Below, piece after piece: positions 1 through 5,327 of a DNA stretch of 6,144 bases. Each line of letters opens with the position of its first letter. Positions within the stretch are counted from its first letter, which is position 1. The position numbers and the translations under genes were made by a program. The notes under the pieces were generated by a model that was not told the origin of the DNA, made no database searches, and saw only the letters and a list, made by a program, of their open reading frames with translations. The stretch comes from Deltaproteobacteria bacterium UBA6967 (GTDB taxonomy: Bacteria > SAR324 > NAC60-12): positions 1 to 6,144 of the forward strand of contig DJYX01000128.1 of NCBI GenBank assembly GCA_002450295.1, given 5' to 3'.

Positions 1-495
1 AAAGACTTGGTGGGAACGGAGCCTTCAACAAAAGAATTACGTCAGGCGGTTCTGCAACTCAACACAGAATACGAACTTACAGGGCGAGTGTTTAGAATTG
101 AGGATGTTGCGGGGGGGTTCCAAATGAGGACGGTGCCAAAGGTCCGAGAGTGGATTCGAAAGGTAGATTCTATAAAACCATTTCGGCTGACCCCTGCGAA
201 TCTGGAAACTCTCTCAATTGTTGCCTACAAGCAGCCCGTCACTCGCGCACAAATTGAATTTCTGAGAGGTGTCGATTCTTCCAGTACCCTGAGAACATTG
301 CTCCAGCGAAGATTGGTCCGAATTAGTGGTCGAGCTGAACTACCTGGAAGACCCACACTTTATTCAACCACTAAGACCTTTTTGGAAGTTTTCAGTCTAC
401 AGTCTTTGAAAGATTTGCCCACTCTGGCTGAGTTGGACATGGAAGATGAATCTCAGGATCAACTCGCTTTACCTCTTATGGAAACTGAGTTGTAA
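1..495 (+). CDS. scpB: Segregation and condensation protein B, 5'-truncated by window edge
   Basis: ScpB is a cytoplasmic kleisin-associated protein. Its dimer binds ScpA, which bridges the SMC ATPase heads, and the complex compacts and segregates the chromosome. The frame is open from base 1, giving 164 visible residues, and ends in TAA at 493-495. The upstream start lies outside the window; family members run about 180-200 residues, so roughly 25-35 N-terminal residues are missing. TTG and GTG codons at 7-12 could act as starts but would remove the first helices of the N-terminal winged helix, so I treat the gene as partial. Family hallmarks are the VAGGFQMRT stretch (bases about 106-132), the second winged helix with SIVAYKQPVTRAQIEFLRGV (about 214-273), then LLQRRLVRISGR and LPGRPTLYSTTKTFLEVF (about 298-393). 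The tail is acidic and divergent, as is usual. scpA would be expected upstream. The stop is followed by a gap with its own promoter, so glpK is probably not cotranscribed. Identification is firm from the conserved core. Confidence 0.95.
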   Translation, partial: KDLVGTEPSTKELRQAVLQLNTEYELTGRVFRIEDVAGGFQMRTVPKVREWIRKVDSIKPFRLTPANLETLSIVAYKQPVTRAQIEFLRGVDSSSTLRTLLQRRLVRISGRAELPGRPTLYSTTKTFLEVFSLQSLKDLPTLAELDMEDESQDQLALPLMETEL

Positions 496-518
496 ATTCA
501 AAGAACAAAGGTTTGGGG

Positions 519-536
519 GATTTGATACCGCAAATC
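519..536 (+). terminator. Weak hairpin downstream of scpB, possible terminator
   Basis: GATTTG and CAAATC form a perfect 6-bp stem around a 6-nt loop, 23 nt after the scpB stop. The stem is AT-rich and is followed by ATTATG, not a T run, so it is a poor intrinsic terminator. It could help end transcription or protect the 3' end, or be chance. No better terminator is visible between scpB and glpK. Confidence 0.2.
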
Positions 537-568
537 ATTATGAATTCATCGAGAAAATTTAGAAGTTT

Positions 569-597
569 TTGAACGCGCTTTTGCCCGAGGATATGAT
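569..597 (+). promoter_or_regulatory. Candidate sigma70-type promoter for glpK
   Basis: TTGAAC at 569-574 (4 of 6 matches to TTGACA) and TATGAT at 592-597 (5 of 6 matches to TATAAT) are separated by exactly 17 bp. The predicted transcription start is near 604, giving a leader of about 80 nt before the glpK ATG. It is the best promoter-like pair in the scpB-glpK gap. The position is supported by an inverted repeat lying right at the predicted start. Confidence 0.5.
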
Positions 598-602
598 GGA
601 AC

Positions 603-625
603 CAATCAATGCCGAACATTGATTG
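603..625 (+). promoter_or_regulatory. Perfect 9-bp inverted repeat at predicted glpK transcription start (operator or 5' stem-loop)
   Basis: CAATCAATG (603-611) and CATTGATTG (617-625) are perfect inverted repeats around CCGAA. As DNA the element would sit at about -1 to +22 relative to the predicted start, a classic place for a repressor to block transcription. As RNA it would cap the message with a stable 5' stem-loop. It lacks a following T run, so it is not a normal terminator. The sequence does not resemble the E. coli GlpR operator as I know it. The regulator is unknown. Confidence 0.5.
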
Positions 626-657
626 CCTGAATTCTTAACCTGGTAATCAATAAAAAA

Positions 658-679
658 ACTGATCAGTCTAATTAAGGAG
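658..679 (+). promoter_or_regulatory. 10-bp palindrome and strong ribosome binding site ahead of glpK
   Basis: ACTGATCAGT at 658-667 is a perfect 10-bp palindrome after a run of seven A. AAGGAG at 674-679 follows and sits 7 nt before the ATG at 687, an ideal Shine-Dalgarno spacing that fixes the glpK start. The palindrome could be a second operator half or a small hairpin near the ribosome binding site, but short palindromes also arise by chance. Confidence 0.5.
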
Positions 680-686
680 AAAATCG

Positions 687-2174
687 ATGACACTTATTAT
701 GGCTTTGGACCAGGGCACAACCAGTTCTCGAACTGTACTCGTCAATGCTATGGGAGAAATTATTGGTCAATCCAGTGCCCCGCTAGATTGCCATTATCCA
801 CAAACTGGGTGGGTAGAGCAGGATCCGTTTCAGATTTGGGAAACCAATCAAAAGACCATGCTCGATGTGATGCAAAAGACTAATGTAAATATTGAAGAGA
901 TTGCCGGGTTGGGGATCACAAATCAGCGTGAAACGACGGTTGTTTGGGAAAAAGTCACTGGAAAACCACTTGCTCCAGCAATTGTTTGGCAATGTAGACG
1001 TTCCACGGCAATCTGTGAGCACCTGAAAGCGCAGGGCAAGGAATCATTGATTCGTAAAAAAACCGGATTGGTTTTGGATCCATATTTCTCAGCTAGCAAG
1101 ATGCGTTGGTTACTCAATGAGATACCTGGACTATCTGAAAGAATGAAAGCTGGTGAAATTTGTTTTGGAACAGTTGATTCTTGGTTGGTCTGGAATCTGA
1201 CCGCAGGGAAAGCTTTCAAAACAGATGTGACCAATGCTTCTAGAACCATGCTTTGTAATCTTGAAACGGCATCCTGGGATGAGGAGTTGTTGGCAATATT
1301 TGGGATTGAGCTGTCAGCACTTCCTGAAATTGTGCCCTCAAGTGGAAAACTCGCTGAAATTGACAATTCGATTCTTGGTAAATCTATACCCATTGCTGGA
1401 ATTGCAGGCGACCAGCAATCAGCATTATTTGGCCAAGCCTGTTTTGAGGTGGGGCAGGCAAAAAATACTTATGGTACAGGCTGTTTTTTGATGCTTAATG
1501 CTGGTTCAAAGCCTGTTGAATCAAAACATCAACTACTCTCAACGATCGCTTGGCAGATTGGTGAGGAACGTACCTATGCTCTTGAGGGGGCTGTTTTCGT
1601 AGCTGGATCACTGATTCAGTGGCTTAGGGACAAAATGGAATTCTTTCAGAATGCCTCTGAAACAGAGAAGATGGCCTTGAGCGTTGAGGATTCAGATGGT
1701 TGTTACGTGGTGCCCGCATTTGTAGGCTTGGGAGCACCTCATTGGGATGCTTATGCCCGAGGACTAATCATTGGGCTCACTCGTAACACCAGCAAAGCTC
1801 ATATCGTGAGAGCAGCACTGGAAGCGATCGCTTATCAGTCAGCTGAAGTTCTCAAATGCATGGAGGCTGACCTTGGGTACCCCCTCCAAGAACTAAAGAT
1901 TGATGGGGGAGCCTCAGCAAATAATTTCCTTGCTCAAGATCAAGCTGATATCCTGGGTAGGACCGTCAGACGTCCCAAAAATGCAGAGAGTACCGCTCTT
2001 GGGGCCGCTTTCCTGGCTGGATTGGCAGTTGGAGTATGGCCAAGCATTGAGTCTCTAAAAAGTTGCTGGCAGGAAGATCGAAAATTTGAAGGCACTATTT
2101 CAGAAGACGAAAGAAATGTTCGTATAACAGGTTGGTTACGTGCTGAAGAGCGTTCTAAAAAATGGATGCAGTAA
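687..2174 (+). CDS. glpK: Glycerol kinase
   Basis: GlpK phosphorylates glycerol with ATP to sn-glycerol 3-phosphate in the cytoplasm, the entry step of glycerol catabolism and a feed into lipid synthesis. The 495-residue product is close to the usual length of about 500. It has both FGGY-kinase domains: the N-terminal phosphate loop DQGTTSSR (residues 8-15), the glycerol-binding TNQRET (78-83) and DPYFSASK (131-138), the catalytic aspartate in GIAGDQQSALFGQ (D242), the adenine-side loop NTYGTGCFLMLN (260-271), and the C-terminal GGASANNFLAQDQAD (407-421). The loop that binds the fructose-1,6-bisphosphate inhibitor in the E. coli enzyme (GGKGGTR type) is missing before IPIAGIAGDQQ. The tail site contacted by EIIA-glucose (PGIETTERN in E. 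coli) is replaced by an unlike stretch near residues 468-477. Both enteric controls are therefore probably absent. The start is set by AAGGAG at 7 nt. No glpF, glpD or glpR is adjacent, so it looks like a single-gene unit with its own promoter and operator-like repeat. Confidence 0.97.
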   Translation: MTLIMALDQGTTSSRTVLVNAMGEIIGQSSAPLDCHYPQTGWVEQDPFQIWETNQKTMLDVMQKTNVNIEEIAGLGITNQRETTVVWEKVTGKPLAPAIVWQCRRSTAICEHLKAQGKESLIRKKTGLVLDPYFSASKMRWLLNEIPGLSERMKAGEICFGTVDSWLVWNLTAGKAFKTDVTNASRTMLCNLETASWDEELLAIFGIELSALPEIVPSSGKLAEIDNSILGKSIPIAGIAGDQQSALFGQACFEVGQAKNTYGTGCFLMLNAGSKPVESKHQLLSTIAWQIGEERTYALEGAVFVAGSLIQWLRDKMEFFQNASETEKMALSVEDSDGCYVVPAFVGLGAPHWDAYARGLIIGLTRNTSKAHIVRAALEAIAYQSAEVLKCMEADLGYPLQELKIDGGASANNFLAQDQADILGRTVRRPKNAESTALGAAFLAGLAVGVWPSIESLKSCWQEDRKFEGTISEDERNVRITGWLRAEERSKKWMQ

Positions 2175-2194
2175 AATTGATCTAAGCTTCAATT
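2175..2194 (+). terminator. Hairpin directly after glpK stop, weak possible terminator
   Basis: AATTGA (2175-2180) and TCAATT (2189-2194) form a perfect 6-bp stem with an 8-nt loop, starting at the base after the glpK stop and followed by GTTTAC. The stem is AT-rich and the T run is short, so termination would be inefficient. Nothing stronger is visible in the glpK to 2335 gap. Confidence 0.25.
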
Positions 2195-2264
2195 GTTTAC
2201 TGCAAAAGTGTCAAAAAAGTCAGTGTAAGAGCTTTTAAATTACATCTTTTGAGAAAATTGCTTG

Positions 2265-2293
2265 TTGCCCCTAACTCTAACTGCTGATATATT
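2265..2293 (+). promoter_or_regulatory. Candidate extended -10 promoter for the small histidine-rich gene
   Basis: TTGCCC (2265-2270) and TATATT (2288-2293) are 17 bp apart. The -10 is preceded by TGA, giving an extended -10 (TGATATATT). The predicted start is near 2300, about 35 nt before the ATG at 2335. This supports the small downstream reading frame being a separately expressed gene. Confidence 0.45.
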
Positions 2294-2334
2294 TCCGCTC
2301 GTTTTCAGATGGACCCTCTAAATTTTAGAAGGCT

Positions 2335-2517
2335 ATGAAAAAATTATTGTTGGGATTACACCTGTTCTTTCCAAGTTCCATTCTTGCTCATGAGGGTCTG
2401 CATTCGCATCAAAATGAACTCATGCACCCATTTCAGTCTCAATTTACATCCGCTGTTCTTGTTCTCGCAGTAATCATGATTTTAAGGGTCGTTTATCTTT
2501 CAAGAAAAAATAAGTGA
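2335..2517 (+). CDS. Small secreted or membrane-anchored histidine-rich protein, unknown function
   Basis: I do not recognise this 60-residue protein. Residues 1-18 look like a signal peptide: a KK n-region, a hydrophobic core and a cleavage site after SILA. Cleavage there would leave a 42-residue mature protein starting HEGLHSHQNE. Histidines fall at residues 19, 23, 25 and 31, with acidic residues among them. Residues 38-55 form a single transmembrane helix, followed by the basic tail SRKNK, which would place the histidine-rich part in the periplasm and the tail in the cytoplasm. This suggests metal binding (copper, nickel or zinc), but that is inference only. The start is supported by an upstream promoter-like pair and AGAAGG, although GAAGG ends only 2 nt before the ATG, an unusually short spacing. 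It ends in TGA at 2515-2517. Its neighbours, glpK and a purine-type transporter operon, give no clear functional link. It could be a spurious frame, but the signal-peptide plus helix layout argues for a real gene. Confidence 0.6.
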   Translation: MKKLLLGLHLFFPSSILAHEGLHSHQNELMHPFQSQFTSAVLVLAVIMILRVVYLSRKNK

Positions 2518-2558
2518 CCCAGTAGAGATTTTATCAAGTAAGATTCAATTCTCGTAAA

Positions 2559-2567
2559 CCCCACCCC
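2559..2567 (+). repeat. C-rich element, copy 1 (CCCCACCCC)
   Basis: CCCCACCCC occurs here and again at 2639-2647, 80 bp downstream. The flanks are also alike: CGTAAA before copy 1 and CGAATAACCA before copy 2. Copy 1 lies just upstream of the candidate -35 at 2569, an activator-type position. It could be a protein site or part of an RNA structure if transcription starts further upstream. Confidence 0.35.
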
Positions 2568-2568
2568 A

Positions 2569-2598
2569 CTGTCAAAGTCTTGGGCAACTGATTATATT
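2569..2598 (+). promoter_or_regulatory. Candidate promoter for the ABC transporter-puuD operon
   Basis: CTGTCA (2569-2574, 4 of 6 matches to TTGACA) and TATATT (2593-2598, 5 of 6 matches to TATAAT) are separated by 18 bp. The predicted start is near 2605, leaving a leader of about 160 nt before the ATG at 2768. No closer promoter of similar quality is visible. The -35 is mediocre, which fits a promoter needing an activator. Confidence 0.4.
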
Positions 2599-2610
2599 CT
2601 CATCACTGTC

Positions 2611-2634
2611 TATTCGGCCCTAAGGGTTCGAATA
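2611..2634 (+). promoter_or_regulatory. Inverted repeat TATTCG-N12-CGAATA just downstream of the candidate start
   Basis: Perfect 6-bp arms flank a 12-nt core that is itself partly symmetric (CC and GG at 2619-2620 and 2624-2625). It lies at about +7 to +30 relative to the predicted start at 2605. It could be a repressor operator or a leader hairpin. No T run follows, so it is not a terminator. Its right arm runs directly into copy 2 of the C-rich element. Confidence 0.4.
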
Positions 2635-2638
2635 ACCA

Positions 2639-2647
2639 CCCCACCCC
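2639..2647 (+). repeat. C-rich element, copy 2 (CCCCACCCC)
   Basis: Second copy of the element at 2559-2567, here in the context ACCACCCCACCCCTTGG, directly after the TATTCG/CGAATA repeat. If the message starts near 2605 this copy lies in the leader, where an unpaired C-rich run could take part in tertiary contacts or bind a regulator. Confidence 0.35.
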
Positions 2648-2767
2648 TTGGATCATTGACGATCTGAGCTGTTTCTCAAGATGGTCTGGAATTTGTTGAT
2701 GGGACCAAATTCTTTCAACTCAAACTCTGAGTGAAGGCTATTTAATTCCATAATTAAGGAGTACACC

Positions 2768-3769
2768 ATGCGATTTCTAACAATCCTCTTATCAACGATC
2801 CTCTATGTGACATCCGCCTTTGCGTTGACTCCTATCAAATTTTCTTTGGATTGGAAATTTGAAGGTCCTGCAGCGCCGTACTTTGTTGCCCTGGATAAGG
2901 GATATTTTGAAGCAGAGGGAATGGATGTGACCATTGACACTGGCCAGGGTTCTCTAGAGGCCATTCCTAGAGTCACTGGGGGGGCGTACGAATTTGGTTT
3001 TGCTGACATAAATTCACTCATCAAATTCCGAGACAAGAATCCGAACATTGATCTCAAAGGAATTTTGATGGTCTACAACAACCCACCATTTGCAATTATT
3101 TCACTCAAGAAAAGCGGAGTGATGAAGCCCAAAGACCTGGAAGGAAGAATCCTCGGTGCTCCCGCTCCTGACGGTGCTTATGCCCAATGGAAAGCCTTTG
3201 TTGCGGCAAACAACATAAAGGCGAAACAGGTGACCATTGAGAACGTTGGATTTCCCGTTCGAGAGCCGATGCTTGCAGCTGGCGAGGTGGATGCGATCAC
3301 AGGTTTTTCATTCTCATCCTTTTTGAATCTGAAATCTAAAGGAGTAAAGGAAGAAGATATCAATGTGATGTTGATGTCGGATTATGGTCTTAAGCTTTAT
3401 GGAAATACGGTGATTGTGAATCCAGATTTTGCTGATGAAAACCCACAACTCGTAAAAGGATTTGTCAGAGCAATTATTCGTGGCTGGATGGATACGATTG
3501 CAGATCCCAATTCAGCTATAGATCACTTGATGGAACGGAACAAAATTGCTCGTCGTAATGTTGAATTGGAGCGCTTGGAGATGGCTATTCGTGACAACGT
3601 GATAACGGCTGAAGTTAAAGAACGAGGATTTGGGGATGTGGAAGGTCAGCGACTATCTGAATCAATTAACCAAGTTGGTCTAACCTATGACTTTTCAAAT
3701 AAACCAACTGCGGCTTCGGTCTTTACAAGTGAGTATCTGCCTGCAATGAGTCAAAGGAAGGTCAACTGA
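2768..3769 (+). CDS. ABC transporter substrate-binding protein, NMT1/SsuA/TauA type (probable purine-related ligand)
   Basis: This is the periplasmic binding protein of an importer completed by the two next genes. The 333-residue product has a signal peptide at residues 1-19, likely cut after AFA. The mature N-terminus IKFSLDWKFEGPAAPYFVALDKGYFEAEGMDVTI (about 23-56) is the hallmark of the NMT1/THI5-like fold: strand, ligand-pocket aromatic W29, then the GYFEAEGMDV helix-strand. GAYEFGFADINSL (72-84) and PKDLEGRILGAPAPDGAY (121-138) are the usual second and third family blocks. Relatives bind thiamine precursors, riboflavin, alkanesulfonates, taurine or purine-related compounds, so the fold alone does not give the ligand. 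Cotranscription with puuD makes xanthine, urate or a related purine or ureide the best inference. The start is set by AAGGAG 6 nt upstream. The stop is 1 nt before the ATPase start. GAAGG in the last codons (3757-3761) serves as that gene's ribosome binding site, which suggests coupled translation. Confidence 0.9.
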   Translation: MRFLTILLSTILYVTSAFALTPIKFSLDWKFEGPAAPYFVALDKGYFEAEGMDVTIDTGQGSLEAIPRVTGGAYEFGFADINSLIKFRDKNPNIDLKGILMVYNNPPFAIISLKKSGVMKPKDLEGRILGAPAPDGAYAQWKAFVAANNIKAKQVTIENVGFPVREPMLAAGEVDAITGFSFSSFLNLKSKGVKEEDINVMLMSDYGLKLYGNTVIVNPDFADENPQLVKGFVRAIIRGWMDTIADPNSAIDHLMERNKIARRNVELERLEMAIRDNVITAEVKERGFGDVEGQRLSESINQVGLTYDFSNKPTAASVFTSEYLPAMSQRKVN

Positions 3770-3770
3770 A

Positions 3771-4553
3771 GTGACCCATTTCGTCGATATTGACGAGGTT
3801 TCAGTATCGTACAACTTGGGCGAACCACCTGTGTTGGAGGGGGCTTCGCTCCAGATGTCCAAAGGTGAATTCGTCGCCCTTGTAGGACCTAGCGGCTGTG
3901 GCAAGTCAACATTTATGAAGCTGATGTCTGGCTTGCTCAAGGCAGATCAGGGTTCTGTCGTGGTTGCGAATCAAGAAGTCACGCGCCCCTTGGGTAATGT
4001 TGGGATGGCATTTCAGAACTCTGTGATGCTTCCCTGGCGAACTACCCTCAACAACCTGTTATTACCCTTGGAGATTGCAAGACCCCATCGAGAAACTTTT
4101 CGTCAAAACCGGGAAGCTCACGCCAATAAAGCGATAGAGTTACTGAGTTCCGTTGGGTTGGAAAATGTTGCTGAAAAGTTCCCCTGGGAGCTTTCAGGGG
4201 GTATGCGCCAAAGAGCTTCACTTTGTCGAGCTCTGATCCACGAACCTGAAGTATTGATGCTTGATGAGCCTTTTGGGGCTCTGGATGCCTTTACCCGTGA
4301 GGAGCTCTGGTGTGTGCTACGTGACCTCTGGCAAGAGAGAAAATTTACAGTCTTATTGGTTACTCATGACTTGATCGAATCGGCTTTTTTGGCGGATAGA
4401 GTCTTGGTGATGAGTAATCGACCTAGTCGGGTGATCATGGAACTTGAGATACCTTTTAAGAGGCCCCGAGATCTGGACATTCGTTTTGAGAAGGAATTTG
4501 TTGACATCGTTCACCAGCTGCGCGACCAAATTCGGACCGCAAGAGCAGCCTAA
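3771..4553 (+). CDS. ABC transporter ATP-binding protein, SsuB/TauB type
   Basis: This cytoplasmic nucleotide-binding subunit powers uptake by the neighbouring permease. All ABC motifs are intact in its 260 residues: Walker A GPSGCGKST (39-47), Q-loop Q82 in AFQNSVMLPW, signature LSGGMRQR (141-148), Walker B VLMLDEP (161-167, D165 and E166), D-loop GALD (169-172) and the switch histidine H199 in VTHD. The MLPWRTTLNN stretch after the Q-loop and the SNRPSRV segment (215-221) are typical of the nitrate/sulfonate/taurine importer ATPases. The start is a GTG one base after the binding-protein stop, with GAAGG 9 nt upstream; no in-frame ATG is available before the Walker A region other than M29, which would remove the first strands. 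The length is normal for the family. It is cotranscribed with, and 3 nt from, the permease gene. Confidence 0.95.
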   Translation: MTHFVDIDEVSVSYNLGEPPVLEGASLQMSKGEFVALVGPSGCGKSTFMKLMSGLLKADQGSVVVANQEVTRPLGNVGMAFQNSVMLPWRTTLNNLLLPLEIARPHRETFRQNREAHANKAIELLSSVGLENVAEKFPWELSGGMRQRASLCRALIHEPEVLMLDEPFGALDAFTREELWCVLRDLWQERKFTVLLVTHDLIESAFLADRVLVMSNRPSRVIMELEIPFKRPRDLDIRFEKEFVDIVHQLRDQIRTARAA

Positions 4554-4556
4554 TCG

Positions 4557-5327
4557 ATGGAGTTGATGCAAAAGCAGACCTTAGAAAGATTGGCACCATG
4601 GTTCGTCACAATCTCCATGTTTCTTCTTTGGGAAATTATCTGTCGATTGGGGGGGATTCCTGAATATTTCCTGCCAGCTCCAACTGTTATCTTTGATGCA
4701 ATGCTTACATTTCATGAGGCACTCATTGAAGACTCTCTCTACACTTTGCTTTCTACTTCTCTGGGGTTTGGAATTGCTGTTGTTTTTGGGTTATTGCTCG
4801 GATTGTTGATTGGTTGGTCTAAAACGATCTACCGAGGGCTTTATCCAGTGATGGTTGGTTTCAACAGCGTTCCAAAAGTGGCTGTTGTCCCAATCCTGGT
4901 ATTGTGGTTCGGTATAGGCATAGTGCCCGCCGTACTTACGGCTTTCTTGATTTCTTTTTTCCCAATCGTAGTGAATGTAGCCACCGGTCTTGCTACGACT
5001 GAACCGGAGTTGGAAGACGTCTTGCGGTCATTGGGGGCCAGCAAGCTGGATATTATGTTGAAAGTAGGAATTCCCGGGGCGATGCCCTTTTTTTTTGGAT
5101 CTCTTAAGGTTGCCATCACTCTCGCGTTTGTAGGGGCAGTTGTTTCTGAAACCGTTGCCTCGAATCATGGGGTGGGGCATCTGATGCTCTCAGCTCAGGC
5201 AAATTTTGAAGTTCCCCTTGTCTTCGCTGGTTTACTGGTACTGGCTTTCGAAGGAATCGTCATGTATGCCATTTTCGCTGCAATTGAGCAGCGTACCGCA
5301 AAATGGGCCTACCGGAGCCATCAGTGA
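4557..5327 (+). CDS. ABC transporter permease, SsuC/TauC type
   Basis: Inner-membrane channel subunit, 256 residues, of the binding-protein-dependent transport permease family; it would act as a homodimer on the ATPase. Hydrophobic segments lie at about residues 13-30, 64-87, 107-131, 133-147, 180-198 and 218-242. The cytoplasmic coupling (EAA) loop is EDVLRSLGASKLDIMLKVGIP (about 153-173), with the conserved glycine at 160, the contact point for the ATPase. The sequence EYFLPAPTVIFDAM near residues 36-49 is typical of SsuC/TauC-like permeases. The ATG at 4557 is 3 nt after the ATPase stop but has no clear Shine-Dalgarno. A second in-frame ATG at 4566 has GGAG only 3 nt before it, so either start is possible and translation is probably coupled to the upstream gene. 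A run of nine T (5088-5096) encodes three phenylalanines, and the frame stays intact across it. The stop overlaps the puuD start. Confidence 0.93.
   Translation: MELMQKQTLERLAPWFVTISMFLLWEIICRLGGIPEYFLPAPTVIFDAMLTFHEALIEDSLYTLLSTSLGFGIAVVFGLLLGLLIGWSKTIYRGLYPVMVGFNSVPKVAVVPILVLWFGIGIVPAVLTAFLISFFPIVVNVATGLATTEPELEDVLRSLGASKLDIMLKVGIPGAMPFFFGSLKVAITLAFVGAVVSETVASNHGVGHLMLSAQANFEVPLVFAGLLVLAFEGIVMYAIFAAIEQRTAKWAYRSHQ
5314..5317 (+). promoter_or_regulatory. Ribosome binding site GGAG deciding the puuD GTG start
   Basis: GGAG inside the end of the permease gene lies 6 nt before the GTG at 5324. The GTG overlaps the permease stop as GTGA. An in-frame ATG at 5303 is the alternative start but has no clear Shine-Dalgarno ahead of it, and it would add seven residues before the conserved family start. 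Confidence 0.55.

Larger units (their letters stand above)
2605..2767 (+). promoter_or_regulatory. Long, possibly structured mRNA leader of the transporter-puuD operon (riboswitch candidate)
   Basis: If transcription starts near 2605, the leader is about 160 nt. It can form several short helices: TATTCG/CGAATA (2611-2616 with 2629-2634), GATC/GATC (2651-2654 with 2661-2664), TGGTC/GACCA (2682-2686 with 2703-2707), GAATTTG/CAAATTC (2689-2695 with 2706-2712, followed by TTTC), GTTGA/TCAAC (2695-2699 with 2715-2719) and ACTCA/TGAGT (2718-2722 with 2728-2732). Several of the helices between 2682 and 2732 exclude one another, as in switch-type leaders. AAGGAG at 2756-2761 lies 6 nt before the ATG. 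NMT1-motif RNAs, a riboswitch class that senses xanthine and urate, are known upstream of NMT1-type transporters and purine-oxidation genes, so the context fits. I could not match the consensus from memory, and short helices can arise by chance. Confidence 0.35.

Noticed and set aside
596..622. Eight-codon mini reading frame upstream of glpK with GAGG five bases before its ATG.
   Set aside because: It overlaps the best -10 element and the inverted repeat, and its start would lie upstream of the predicted transcription start. It is too short to support.
923..1393. Long minus-strand reading frame opposite glpK.
   Set aside because: It is antisense to conserved glpK codons, has no recognisable domain and is explained by codon usage of the real gene.
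2681..2734. 17-codon reading frame in the operon leader starting ATG GTC TGG, a possible leader peptide.
   Set aside because: No Shine-Dalgarno precedes the ATG and the codons show no run of a single regulatory amino acid, so it is not annotated as a gene.
5088..5096. Run of nine T in the permease gene, considered as a sequencing error or programmed slippage site.
   Set aside because: The frame is intact across it and encodes three Phe in a membrane helix, with normal family sequence on both sides.
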